A stretch of DNA of 27,896 nt from Bermanella sp034112325 (GCA_034112325.1 JAWUVO010000007.1:1-27896); one strand, 5' to 3'; numbered from the stretch's first letter, positions 1 through 7,036 are shown. The notes: a model not told the origin generated them from the sequence alone. Numbers and translations: made by a program.

Positions 1-1
1 C

Positions 2-535
2 GAACTTGGGGTAACTTTAATCGGACCAAACTGCCCAGGAGTAATTACTCCGGGAGAATGTAAAATTGGTATTATGCCGGGTCATATTCATTTGCCGGGT
101 AAAGTAGGCATTGTTTTACGGTCAGGTACGTTAACCTATGAAGCAGTAAAGCAGCCCACCGACTTTGGTTTTGGTCAGTCGACTTGTGTCGGTATTGGTG
201 GCGACCCAATTCCGGGTACTAGCTTTATTGATGTACTTAAATTGTATGAGCAAGACCCTGCCAATGAAGCCATTGTTATGATTGGTGAGATTGGTGGTAC
301 AGCCGAAGAAGAAGCAGCAGAATATATTAAAAACAATGTAAGTAAACCTGTGGTGTCTTACATTGCGGGTGTAACGGCTCCGGCGGGTAAGCGCATGGGT
401 CATGCCGGTGCAATTATTTCTGGTGGTAAAGGCACAGCTGATGAAAAATTTGCTGCGCTGCAAGACGCTGGCGTAACGACCGTAAGGTCTTTAGCTGAAA
501 TTGGTAATGCGTTAAAAGAAAAAACTGGCTGGTAA
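2..535 (+). CDS. sucD: Succinyl-CoA synthetase (ADP-forming) alpha subunit, 5' truncated by window edge
   Basis: This is the C-terminal part of the TCA-cycle enzyme that converts succinyl-CoA to succinate with substrate-level phosphorylation, as an alpha/beta complex with SucC in the cytoplasm. The reading frame is open from base 2, before the first in-frame ATG at 74, and begins ELGVTLIGPNCPGVITPGEC, a typical internal SucD stretch, so the gene is cut by the window edge and 74 is not the start. The motif MGHAGAIISGGKGTADEKF carries the histidine that is phosphorylated during catalysis in this family. The C-terminus is the usual length and ends in KEKTGW. A factor-independent terminator follows directly, so this is the 3' end of its transcript, presumably sucCD. 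I see nothing abnormal in the visible part. Confidence 0.97.
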   Translation, partial: ELGVTLIGPNCPGVITPGECKIGIMPGHIHLPGKVGIVLRSGTLTYEAVKQPTDFGFGQSTCVGIGGDPIPGTSFIDVLKLYEQDPANEAIVMIGEIGGTAEEEAAEYIKNNVSKPVVSYIAGVTAPAGKRMGHAGAIISGGKGTADEKFAALQDAGVTTVRSLAEIGNALKEKTGW

Positions 536-556
536 AGTTTTGCCATTTAGTCACTT

Positions 557-596
557 AAAGCCCTTGTTAGATAGATCTAGCAGGGGCTTTTTGTTT
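557..596 (+). terminator. Intrinsic terminator of sucD
   Basis: The arm AAAGCCC (557-563) pairs with GGGCTTT (584-590). A T-rich run follows at once. It lies 21 bp after the sucD stop codon. Confidence 0.8.
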
Positions 597-624
597 TCAG
601 TTTTTAGCTTACTGTGACTTCCCA

Positions 625-652
625 ACGTCATACTCGCGAACGCGGGTATCCA
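625..652. repeat. REP-like palindromic element, single copy
   Basis: The arms TACTCGCG (631-638) and CGCGGGTA (641-648) form an 8-bp hairpin with one G-T pair, flanked by GTCA and TCCA. The pattern resembles the family of dispersed repeats, GTCATTCCCGCGAA.GCGGGAATCCA-like, found between genes in many proteobacteria. Only one copy lies in this window, so its repetitive nature is inferred. Confidence 0.45.
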
Positions 653-731
653 TTGATAATATCTACCAACTTCAATGTGTTTTTTACTTTACTGCAGGAT
701 TGGCTAGGGTTGTGGCGCATTATGTTGTATA

Positions 732-764
732 ACGCCTATTAATTTACGACTGGTTAATAGGCGT
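732..764. repeat. Perfect 11-bp inverted repeat upstream of the thioesterase pair
   Basis: ACGCCTATTAA (732-742) and TTAATAGGCGT (754-764) are perfect inverted repeats around an 11-nt loop. The right arm ends 42 bp before the thioesterase start. No T-run follows, so it is not a standard terminator on the plus strand. It may be an operator or a leader hairpin. Otherwise the 536-806 intergenic stretch holds only the sucD terminator and the REP-like hairpin. Confidence 0.6.
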
Positions 765-806
765 CTAATCTTAAGCCAGTAATTAAAGGTCTAATCGAGA
801 GTATTA

Positions 807-1310
807 ATGAACGAATCGAATCCTTATTTAGGTCGTGCCAAGCGCTTTGTAGGCTTACTGCGCCAATGCCAGGTATTAGGCATGGAGGTGATTGAAGCCA
901 ATGCTGAAGGCCTCACTATAGAGCTGCCTTACAATAAACAGCATGTGGGTAATCCTTCTACAGGGGTTATTCATGGAGGTGTATTGACCACCTTGATGGA
1001 TACGGCCAGCGGCACCATGGTGATCAATGCGTTACCTGAATTTGAATTATGCCCTACGTTAGATTTACGGGTAGATTACGTCAGAGCGGCCGAACCTGAA
1101 AAATCAATCTTTGCATTCGCGCAAGCTTATCGGGTCAGTCGTAATGTGGTATTTACTCGCTGTATTGTTCACCAGGGAGATATCGAAGAACCTGTGGCAA
1201 ACTGCGTGGCGGCATTTATGCGCATCGGTGCTCACATGTCCCCACCAGATTTTAAAGCCTTGGTGGTGGGCGATGACACCTTCGATGAAAAAAATAAGGT
1301 AACAGCGTAA
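807..1310 (+). CDS. PaaI-type hotdog-fold acyl-CoA thioesterase (first of pair)
   Basis: This is a predicted cytoplasmic thioesterase that hydrolyses acyl-CoA or aryl-CoA esters. At 167 residues it has the single hotdog-domain size. The signature GVIHGGVLTTLMDTASGTM (residues 53-71) holds the family HGG motif and the acidic residue (Asp65) that acts in catalysis in PaaI-like enzymes. A typical second half follows (LDLRVDYVRAAEP). The C-terminal tail of about 25 residues after the core is longer than in its neighbour. No signal peptide or membrane segment is seen. The stop codon is 2 bp from the start of a second hotdog gene, so the two are almost certainly co-transcribed. The substrate cannot be read from the sequence. 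Family call is firm, specific function is not. Confidence 0.85.
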   Translation: MNESNPYLGRAKRFVGLLRQCQVLGMEVIEANAEGLTIELPYNKQHVGNPSTGVIHGGVLTTLMDTASGTMVINALPEFELCPTLDLRVDYVRAAEPEKSIFAFAQAYRVSRNVVFTRCIVHQGDIEEPVANCVAAFMRIGAHMSPPDFKALVVGDDTFDEKNKVTA

Positions 1311-1312
1311 TC

Positions 1313-1753
1313 ATGAATTCATTTGATCAAATACTTAAACAATGTCATGAAACCCGTGAGTACCGCGCTGTGGTAGACGCCATACCATATGCAAACTTAA
1401 TAGGCCTAGATTATCAACGTTTTGGTAACGATGTGATTTTTAAGCTACCAGATAACCCAGACAATATTGGTAACCCTATTTTGCCTGCTGTTCATGGTGG
1501 TGTTGTTGGTGGGTTTATGGAGCTTTCAGCTGCGATACATTTAGTCATGATGCTCGATACACCTGCCATGCCTAAAATTGTTGATTTTTCTTTAGACTAT
1601 TTACGCCCGGTGCGCGGGGGTAAAGATACCTTTGCTGAATGCAAAGTTATTCGTCAGGGATCAAGAGTGGCCAATGTGATCATTAATGCATGGCAAACTA
1701 AGCGAGAAGATTCAGTGGCCACAGCACGAGCACACTTTTTGCTCGCGCCTTAA
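1313..1753 (+). CDS. PaaI-type hotdog-fold thioesterase (second of pair)
   Basis: This is a second single-domain hotdog protein of 146 residues. It has PAVHGGVVGGFMELSAA at residues 58-74: HGG is conserved, and Glu70 stands where the partner has Asp65. The rest (VDFSLDYLRPVRGG) follows the same pattern as the first protein, so the two are probably old duplicates, although their overall similarity is low. They are 2 bp apart and surely share a transcript that ends at the terminator around 1794-1819. Hotdog enzymes work as dimers or tetramers, so homo- or hetero-oligomers with the neighbour are both possible. Location next to the TCA-cycle gene sucD and to htpG does not by itself reveal the substrate. 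Confidence 0.82.
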   Translation: MNSFDQILKQCHETREYRAVVDAIPYANLIGLDYQRFGNDVIFKLPDNPDNIGNPILPAVHGGVVGGFMELSAAIHLVMMLDTPAMPKIVDFSLDYLRPVRGGKDTFAECKVIRQGSRVANVIINAWQTKREDSVATARAHFLLAP

Positions 1754-1793
1754 ATAAGTAGCATAGCTGTCTGATTGTTTTTTAAACATATAT

Positions 1794-1819
1794 AAGGCTC
1801 TTTTTTAGGGCCTTTTTTA
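1794..1819 (+). terminator. Intrinsic terminator after the thioesterase pair
   Basis: AAGGCTC (1794-1800) pairs with GGGCCTT (1808-1814), with one T-G pair and a 7-nt loop. A run of T follows. It separates the thioesterase operon from htpG. Confidence 0.7.
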
Positions 1820-1837
1820 TATTCCTTAAATCCTACC

Positions 1838-1866
1838 CTTGAAATACTGAATCTTACCCCTATATA
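1838..1866 (+). promoter_or_regulatory. Heat-shock (sigma-32/RpoH) promoter of htpG
   Basis: CTTGAAA (1838-1844) is a perfect RpoH -35 box. A 12-bp spacer follows, then CCCCTATAT (from 1857), which is close to the RpoH -10 CCCCATAT. The spacing is within the known range. The promoter lies about 50 bp before the htpG start, as expected because htpG is a classic heat-shock gene. Confidence 0.8.
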
Positions 1867-1915
1867 TCGTACAGCTTTAGCTAACACGTAATTTAACACC
1901 AGTTGAGGAGTCAAT

Positions 1916-3826
1916 ATGACAACGGCGCAAAAAGAAACCTTAGGCTTTCAAACTGAAGTGAAGCAAATGCTTCATCTTATGATTCACTCTTTGTACTCAA
2001 ACAAAGAGATATTTTTACGAGAGTTAATCTCTAACGCATCAGATGCATGCGACAAGTTACGCTTTGAAGCACTTAATAACGGTGACTTGTTTGAAGGCGA
2101 CGGTGATATAAAAGTTAAAATCAGCTATAACGCTGAAGCTAACACAGTGACTATTTCTGATAACGGCATTGGTATGAACCGCGACGAAGTCATTGAAAAC
2201 TTAGGAACCATTGCTAAATCGGGCACATCAGCCTTTTTAGAAAAAATGACAGGCGATGAACAAAAAGACTCACAATTAATTGGTCAGTTTGGTGTGGGCT
2301 TTTATAGCTCGTTTATTGTTGCTGACAAAGTAGAAGTACATACACGCCGTGCTGGTGATAGTAGCGCTGAAGGTGTTTGCTGGATAAGCGAAGGCGAGGG
2401 TGACTTCACGATTGAAGGCGTAGAAAAACAGACCCGTGGTACTACTATTGTTTTACATCTTAAAAAAGACGAAGCTGAATTTGCAGATAGCACGCGCTTA
2501 CGCCACTTAGTTACAAAATATGCAGATCATATTGCCATTCCAGTTGAGATGCTTAAAGACGCGGCGCCGGTAGACCCTGAAGCGCAAGAAGCACCTGTTG
2601 AAATCACTGAAGAGTGGGAAGCCGTTAACAGTGCAAAAGCACTTTGGACCCGCAGTAAGTCAGAAGTTGAAGACGCTGAATATCAAGAGTTTTATAAGCA
2701 CATAGCCCATGATTACGAAGACTCTTTGTCTTGGTCTCACAATAAGGTAGAGGGCAAGCTAGAATATACAAGCTTGTTATACGTGCCTAAACGCCCTCCA
2801 TTTGATTTGTGGAATCGTGAGGGTGCCCGAGGCTTAAAACTGTACGTACAGCGTGTATTCATAATGGATGACGCAGAGCAGTTTTTACCGCCATACTTAC
2901 GCTTTATTAAAGGTGTTGTAGACAGCAGCGACTTACCGTTGAACGTAAGTCGTGAGATTTTACAAGATAACGGCAATATATCAGCTATGCGTAGTGCGTT
3001 AACTAAACGTATATTAGATATGTTGAAAAAAATGGCTAAAAATAAACCTGAAGAATATAAAACTTTCTGGCAAGGGTTTGGTCAGGTACTAAAAGAAGGT
3101 CCTGCAGACGATTTTGCAAACAAAGAAAAAATTGCCGAGCTTTTCCGTTTCTCATCGACTAAAGGCGATGACGACTCTCAAATTGTTGGGTTGGATGAAT
3201 ACATTGAGCGTGCTGAAGGCGAGCAAGACAAGATTTACTATTTGACGGCTGAAAATTATTTAACTGGTTCTCGTAGTCCTCACCTAGAAGTGTTCCGCAA
3301 AAAAGGCATCGAAGTTTTATTGCTAACAGATCGTGTTGACGAGTGGATGATTTCACATCTAAGTGACTTTAAAGGTAAATCTTTTGAAGACATAACTAAG
3401 GGTGAATTAAACCTAGACGACGATGCAGCTAAAAAAGAACTTGAAGAAGCTCAAAAAACGCATGCTGATTTAGTTGAACGCATTAAGGCTAAGCTGGGAG
3501 ATAAAGTCGAGGACGTACGTCTAACTAATCGTCTGACCGAATCTCCAGCATGTTTGGTTGTGGGTAAAGAAGACATGGGCATGCAAATGCGCCGAATGTT
3601 AGAAGCAGCGGGGCAGGCATTACCAGAAGCTAAGCGTATTCTTGAAGTTAATACTGATCACCCATTGATCGCTAAAATGGATGCTCAGACAGATGAAGAT
3701 CGTTTTTCTGAAATGGCTGAAGTAATCTACGAGCAAGCTCAGTTAGCTGAGGGTTCACAGCTACAGGATCCTGCTGGTTATGTTGAGCGTATGAATAAAC
3801 TACTATTGAGCCTTTTAGAAGGTTAG
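1916..3826 (+). CDS. htpG: Molecular chaperone HtpG (bacterial Hsp90)
   Basis: HtpG is the cytoplasmic ATP-dependent Hsp90 chaperone, a dimer that remodels client proteins with DnaK. The 636 residues match the full family length. The N-terminal GHKL ATPase domain shows Glu36 and Asn40 (LRELISNASDACDKLR), Asp82 in SDNGIGMN and the glycine-rich GQFGVGF lid region at 123-129. The middle domain has the conserved catalytic-loop arginine Arg346 in PLNVSREILQ. The C-terminal dimerisation domain ends in LLLSLLEG; there is no eukaryotic MEEVD tail, as expected. The ATG has a strong GAGGAG ribosome site 5 bp upstream. It is a single-gene transcript, between the RpoH-type promoter at 1838 and a strong terminator at 3846. 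Confidence 0.98.
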   Translation: MTTAQKETLGFQTEVKQMLHLMIHSLYSNKEIFLRELISNASDACDKLRFEALNNGDLFEGDGDIKVKISYNAEANTVTISDNGIGMNRDEVIENLGTIAKSGTSAFLEKMTGDEQKDSQLIGQFGVGFYSSFIVADKVEVHTRRAGDSSAEGVCWISEGEGDFTIEGVEKQTRGTTIVLHLKKDEAEFADSTRLRHLVTKYADHIAIPVEMLKDAAPVDPEAQEAPVEITEEWEAVNSAKALWTRSKSEVEDAEYQEFYKHIAHDYEDSLSWSHNKVEGKLEYTSLLYVPKRPPFDLWNREGARGLKLYVQRVFIMDDAEQFLPPYLRFIKGVVDSSDLPLNVSREILQDNGNISAMRSALTKRILDMLKKMAKNKPEEYKTFWQGFGQVLKEGPADDFANKEKIAELFRFSSTKGDDDSQIVGLDEYIERAEGEQDKIYYLTAENYLTGSRSPHLEVFRKKGIEVLLLTDRVDEWMISHLSDFKGKSFEDITKGELNLDDDAAKKELEEAQKTHADLVERIKAKLGDKVEDVRLTNRLTESPACLVVGKEDMGMQMRRMLEAAGQALPEAKRILEVNTDHPLIAKMDAQTDEDRFSEMAEVIYEQAQLAEGSQLQDPAGYVERMNKLLLSLLEG

Positions 3827-3845
3827 TAGCTAAATTATTTTGTAC

Positions 3846-3882
3846 AAAAAAAAGCCAGTGAGTAATCTCGCTGGCTTTTTTT
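3846..3882. terminator. Bidirectional-type intrinsic terminator after htpG
   Basis: The arms GCCAGTGAG and CTCGCTGGC pair (one G-T pair) around the loop TAAT. A-runs precede the stem and T-runs follow it, so it could work on both strands. It lies 20 bp after the htpG stop. Confidence 0.9.
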
Positions 3883-4014
3883 ATGACTGAACACAAAGAG
3901 TATTTCGTCAGTTTAAACATGTATAAATGAGATGCAGACACTAGGTTTCTGGCAATGCATGCCGTATCATGGCAAACATAAATTTAATTTTAAAATTCAT
4001 AATAAAGGTGATTC

Positions 4015-4572
4015 ATGAAATTGCTACGCTTAGTTGTCCCTGTTTTGTTGTTCGTATCGTCGTCTGTATTTGCTGGCGGCTCATTAGATTTAAGCATTAA
4101 TAATAAGTCGGCAGGCCTAGAGTATGACGCCACTCAAATGGGCAGCCCTCTGCATATTTCTGCAGGTGCTTGGCATAATGAAGACGACAAAGATTTATTA
4201 AACCTTGGTTTAAATGTGGTAGACGTGCGCAGCAAGTCTAGCCCAGTAAAAATTGGTATTGGTGGTAAAGTAATTGCGTATTTTGCTGGTGACGAAGAGG
4301 GTGCCGGATTAGCTATTGGTGGTTTTGTACGTTATTCCCCAGCCGAATTGAATGGCATTGGTTTCAGCGGTCACGTTTACTACGCACCAAGCGTGTTGTC
4401 TTTTGATAAGACAGAAAACATTACAGACTTAGGCGCTAAGGTAGAATACAAACTTTTGCCAACAGCAGCTGTTTACCTAGGTTTTCGCTTTGTTGAAGCC
4501 AGCCAAGAAAACATATCACAAGATATTGAAGTAGCGAAAGATGGCCATATTGGCTTACGTATTAACTTTTAA
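4015..4572 (+). CDS. YfaZ-type small outer-membrane protein
   Basis: This is a predicted outer-membrane beta-barrel of 185 residues. A clear signal peptide (MKLLRLVVPVLLFVSSSVFA, cut after Ala20) is followed by strands of alternating hydrophobic residues rich in Gly and aromatics, for example LAIGGFVRYSPAELNGIGF. The last residues GHIGLRINF end in Phe, the usual signal for barrel insertion by the BAM machinery. The overall length and pattern (GSLDLSINNKSAGLEYD near the N-terminus) fit the YfaZ family, whose function is not established. The ATG has a good AAAGGTGA ribosome site. The next gene starts 12 bp downstream, so they are probably an operon. Barrel call is strong, YfaZ assignment moderate. 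Confidence 0.7.
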   Translation: MKLLRLVVPVLLFVSSSVFAGGSLDLSINNKSAGLEYDATQMGSPLHISAGAWHNEDDKDLLNLGLNVVDVRSKSSPVKIGIGGKVIAYFAGDEEGAGLAIGGFVRYSPAELNGIGFSGHVYYAPSVLSFDKTENITDLGAKVEYKLLPTAAVYLGFRFVEASQENISQDIEVAKDGHIGLRINF

Positions 4573-4584
4573 AAAGTACACGTT

Positions 4585-5028
4585 ATGAGTCGCACTGGTC
4601 GTACCAATCAAGTTTTGTATTTTGCCCGCTTAAGTTTAGATAAAATTGAGCAGGCAGAGTCGTTGCAAGATAAGCAGATGATGGAGGAGACTGCTTTGTA
4701 TCATCTGCATACTGCTTTTATTAGCCTAGTGTCAGAAATACTAGCGCAATACAATTTAGAGCCATATGTTAGCCTAGATGAGTTATTTGCCAGGCCTTCG
4801 TTACCGGCTGAGTTATACGAACTGCAGTTAGCTAAATTAGACTCCAAATCCTGGTTATATAATCTGTTGAAGCAGAAGCAACGTATGATTACAGATGGGT
4901 TAAAAGACAATAACGTGAATTCGGGACTTATTAGTAGTCAATCTGATTATTCATCATTGTTCTGTAACTACTTGAAAGAAATAGAGAATCTAGCTCAGCG
5001 CATAAGGGTTCTTTACCAAGAGAACTGA
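4585..5028 (+). CDS. Small conserved cytoplasmic protein of unknown function (DUF6586-like)
   Basis: I do not recognise a biochemical function. The 147-residue protein has no signal peptide or membrane segment and looks mostly helical, with heptad-like stretches (IEQAESLQDKQMMEETALYH and YLKEIENLAQRIRVLY) and many Leu, Gln and Glu. The N-terminus SRTGRTNQVLYFARLSLDKI and the helical layout resemble a small family that I recall being encoded near lexA/topA in Pseudomonas, annotated only as a domain of unknown function. Its nearness to lexA here agrees with that, but this is from memory. It begins 12 bp after the YfaZ-type gene and probably shares its transcript. It may also pair with the 84-residue protein downstream. 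Confidence 0.55.
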   Translation: MSRTGRTNQVLYFARLSLDKIEQAESLQDKQMMEETALYHLHTAFISLVSEILAQYNLEPYVSLDELFARPSLPAELYELQLAKLDSKSWLYNLLKQKQRMITDGLKDNNVNSGLISSQSDYSSLFCNYLKEIENLAQRIRVLYQEN

Positions 5029-5120
5029 TTGCTACAATTTGGCGGTGGTAGCGGTCTGCCACAATGTTATACTCGCGCCCCATTTAAAGTATCGTCTGTT
5101 CATTAGAGTGGTTTAGTTGT

Positions 5121-5375
5121 ATGGCTGTATTCGAGATTGTTGAATTATCTGATGGTGATGTTGCTTTGAAAAGAAGCGATGATCAAGCGGATGAGGGTGA
5201 GCCTCTTGTGCGCATTACATTTTCTGGCGACGCTAAAACGAGCTTTCCAGAGCAGCACCTAGAAATTGCCAAAGCAATGATCGAAGCTGGTGTGCGCAAA
5301 GTTGGTGAGCTAAGTGGCGTAGCAGTAGAAGATACTTCTTCAATTGCTAGTTTTGAACAAAAAACCGTTCACTAA
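5121..5375 (+). CDS. Small acidic conserved protein of unknown function
   Basis: This 84-residue protein begins MAVFEIVELSDGDVALKRSD. Beta-strand-like starts (VFEIVEL, DVALKR, LVRITFS) are followed by one amphipathic helix (LEIAKAMIEAGVRKVGEL). It is acidic and has no signal peptide or membrane segment. I recall a protein of this size and style next to lexA/sulA in Pseudomonas, but know no function. The ribosome site is weak (GAGTGG about 10 bp upstream). It is convergent with lexA and the two share a bidirectional terminator. I found no good SOS box upstream, so there is no sign that LexA controls it. Confidence 0.6.
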   Translation: MAVFEIVELSDGDVALKRSDDQADEGEPLVRITFSGDAKTSFPEQHLEIAKAMIEAGVRKVGELSGVAVEDTSSIASFEQKTVH

Positions 5376-5426
5376 GCTTTATTGATTAGCTTGATCAATT
5401 AGCTTGATAGATAATATATTAAGTAC

Positions 5427-5457
5427 AAAAAACGCTGCTAAAATGCAGCGTTTTTTT
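5427..5457. terminator. Bidirectional terminator between the small gene and lexA
   Basis: AAAAAACGCTGC and GCAGCGTTTTTT form a perfect stem around a 6-nt loop (TAAAAT). It is symmetrical and serves both convergent genes. Confidence 0.92.
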
Positions 5458-5479
5458 ATGGCAGTAAGTTAATTCTTTA

Positions 5480-6076
5480 TCAATGTTGGCGAATTACACC
5501 AACATACAAGCCTTCAATTTCCATCGATTCTTCTGCCAGGTTTACAATTATAGGAGAATAATCTTTGTTTTCGGGTAATAGTCTGACAATGTTATTCTCT
5601 TGGTGAAGACGCTTAACAGTAACTTCATCGCCGACCCTAGCCACAATGATATCGCCATTACGAGCCTGGTTAGTTTTATGAACCGCTATCAGATCTCCCT
5701 CTAAGATACCTACTTCAATCATACTGTCACCATGCACTTCTAATAAAAAATCGGCAGGTGGGTTAAATAGGTTGCTAGGAATGTCTAAGCGTTTTTCAAC
5801 ATGCTCAATTGCAAGTATCGGTTCACCCGCGGCCACACGGCCAATTAAAGGCAGTCCTGTTTGGTTGTCAGGAATACGAATGCCACGACTCGCACCTGGG
5901 ATCATTTCAATTGCACCTTTACGTGCTAGAGCTTTTAAATGTTCTTCAGCCGCATTTGGGCTTTTGAATCCAAGCTTATTGGCTATTTCAGCACGGGTAG
6001 GAGGGAATCCAGTAGTTTCGATAGCTGATTTTATGAGGTCTAAAACTTGTTGCTGACGAGCTGTTAGTTTGATCAT
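5480..6076 (-). CDS. lexA: LexA repressor/autoprotease of the SOS response
   Basis: LexA represses SOS genes and cleaves itself when RecA is activated on single-stranded DNA. The 198-residue protein has the N-terminal winged helix (MIKLTARQQQVLDLI; TRAEIANKLGFKSPNAAEEHLKAL). It has the Ala83-Gly84 cleavage bond in GRVAAGEP, the catalytic Ser118 in VHGDSM and Lys155 in EVTVKRL. These positions are one residue lower than in E. coli. The gene is alone on the minus strand. Its promoter overlaps SOS boxes, so it should be autoregulated. In Pseudomonas the cell-division inhibitor sulA follows lexA; here it is absent and the next gene is convergent. Confidence 0.98.
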   Translation of the reverse strand: MIKLTARQQQVLDLIKSAIETTGFPPTRAEIANKLGFKSPNAAEEHLKALARKGAIEMIPGASRGIRIPDNQTGLPLIGRVAAGEPILAIEHVEKRLDIPSNLFNPPADFLLEVHGDSMIEVGILEGDLIAVHKTNQARNGDIIVARVGDEVTVKRLHQENNIVRLLPENKDYSPIIVNLAEESMEIEGLYVGVIRQH

Positions 6077-6103
6077 TTTTAGTTATCTGTTTTTATGTAC
6101 ATG

Positions 6104-6137
6104 TTGTGATTATATACAGTACTGTATATCTGTAAAG
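6104..6137 (-). promoter_or_regulatory. lexA promoter overlapped by two SOS boxes
   Basis: On the minus strand TTTACA (complement of 6131-6136), a 16-bp spacer and TATAAT (complement of 6109-6114) form a strong sigma-70 promoter. Two sites of the LexA type CTGT-N8-ACAG lie over it, each with one mismatch. They are TTGT-N8-ACAG at 6104-6119 and CTGT-N8-AAAG at 6122-6137. A weaker third copy, CTGT-N8-ACAT, is at 6087-6102. A double box over lexA is also the E. coli arrangement. Confidence 0.75.
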
Positions 6138-6164
6138 TAGTTGTTGATATTTAACTTCTATAGC

Positions 6165-6193
6165 TTGACGAATGATTGGATTTGATCTATTTT
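6165..6193 (+). promoter_or_regulatory. Candidate promoter of the TetR-RND cassette
   Basis: TTGACG (6165-6170), a 17-bp spacer and TATTTT (6188-6193) give a plausible sigma-70 promoter. Transcription would start about position 6200, inside the palindrome at 6190-6210. Confidence 0.5.
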
Positions 6194-6210
6194 TGACATC
6201 GCGTCAAAAA
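6190..6210. promoter_or_regulatory. Palindromic operator, probable binding site of the adjacent TetR repressor
   Basis: TTTTTGAC and GTCAAAAA are perfect 8-bp arms around the 5-bp centre ATCGC. The size and symmetry suit a TetR dimer. It overlaps the predicted -10 box and start point of the tetR-RND transcript, so binding would block transcription. The assignment to this TetR is by position only. Confidence 0.6.
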
Positions 6211-6293
6211 ATAACATTAAGTCAATTATTTAGGTTTAATATTGCTTTGGCTCGTAACAGACAAAATAGTCAGAGTAACCGTTAGGAATAGAA

Positions 6294-6995
6294 ATGGTAG
6301 CGTCCACCGTCAGTAGAAAACAGCAAGAAATTAAAGTTAGAGATCAGCTTATTTTGTCTGCAGCTAGCCTTCTATTTGCAGAGCAGGGCTATCATGGAAC
6401 GACCATGCAAAATATTGCTGACGCGGTGGACTATTCTAAGGGCACCATATATCAGCATTACACATGTAAAGAAGAAGTCTTAGCTAAATTATTTTTACAA
6501 TGCAGTGATACCCTGCAGGCTAGTATGCAAAAAATAATTAATAAAGATTTTCATATTCGTGACACTATTTTATTAATATCTGGAATTTTCTTAAAGCATA
6601 CAAAAGATGAACCTGGTATTGCTGGAAATGTCACATTAGTCCAGTCGCTGGACTTTGTGGCTAAGTTAAGCCAAGACTCCCAGAAACAGTTGTTAGACTC
6701 TGAGCGTATTATGCTGTCGCAAGTGATCAGCATATTTTCTAATTACCCTGAGTTTGATGCCAAAAAAGTTAAGTCGGCTGCGTTTGGTTGGTGGTCGATG
6801 CAGTTAGGTGTACAAAATATAATGGTGAGTGGTTGGAAAATTGAAACCATGGGATTTAAATCACCAGAAGAGCATATTATAGAAAGCTTGAATGTATTTA
6901 TCACTGGGCTTGGTATATCTACTATGGGTACTTGTGAGTCCTGGTTAGATGTTAAGAAAAAAATGCAGAAAACGTTAGATATTAATACTTTTTAA
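6294..6995 (+). CDS. TetR/AcrR-family repressor of the RND cassette
   Basis: This is a predicted ligand-responsive DNA-binding repressor of 233 residues. The N-terminal helix-turn-helix is classic: LILSAASLLFAEQGYHGTTM, then IADAVDYSKGTIYQHY with the recognition helix, ending in a Cys where most relatives have Ser or Asn (HYTCKEEVL). The C-terminal half is helical, with a hydrophobic ligand pocket not assignable to a known subgroup. AGGA lies 6 bp before the ATG. It is the first gene of a cassette with an RND transporter (41 bp downstream), a LolA-like protein and a barrel protein. A palindrome in its promoter suggests autoregulation. It is not PsrA, which is at 11586. The inducer is unknown, a lipid or amphiphile being a reasonable guess from the partners. 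Confidence 0.85.
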   Translation: MVASTVSRKQQEIKVRDQLILSAASLLFAEQGYHGTTMQNIADAVDYSKGTIYQHYTCKEEVLAKLFLQCSDTLQASMQKIINKDFHIRDTILLISGIFLKHTKDEPGIAGNVTLVQSLDFVAKLSQDSQKQLLDSERIMLSQVISIFSNYPEFDAKKVKSAAFGWWSMQLGVQNIMVSGWKIETMGFKSPEEHIIESLNVFITGLGISTMGTCESWLDVKKKMQKTLDINTF

Positions 6996-7036
6996 AAATA
7001 AAAAATAAAAACTTATCAAATAAAAAGGATCATTAG

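Noticed and set aside
131..463. 110-residue open frame on the minus strand inside sucD
   Set aside because: It is antisense to a clearly conserved SucD frame, is Cys/Phe/Thr-rich in a way typical of shadow frames and has no ribosome site or family match.
3672..3941. 89-residue minus-strand frame over the htpG end and terminator
   Set aside because: It covers the terminator hairpin and the conserved htpG C-terminus; composition and position indicate a shadow.
5088..5110. SOS box before the 84-residue protein
   Set aside because: Only a CTGT half-site is present and the second half (GTGG) does not fit ACAG.
5385..5408. Direct repeat ATTAGCTTGAT twice after the 84-residue gene
   Set aside because: Two short AT-rich copies next to a terminator, with no sign of a function or mobile element.
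6294..6995. First TetR gene as PsrA because it is next to lexA
   Set aside because: Its helix-turn-helix differs from PsrA, whereas the protein at 11586 has the PsrA N-terminus and PsrA boxes in its promoter.
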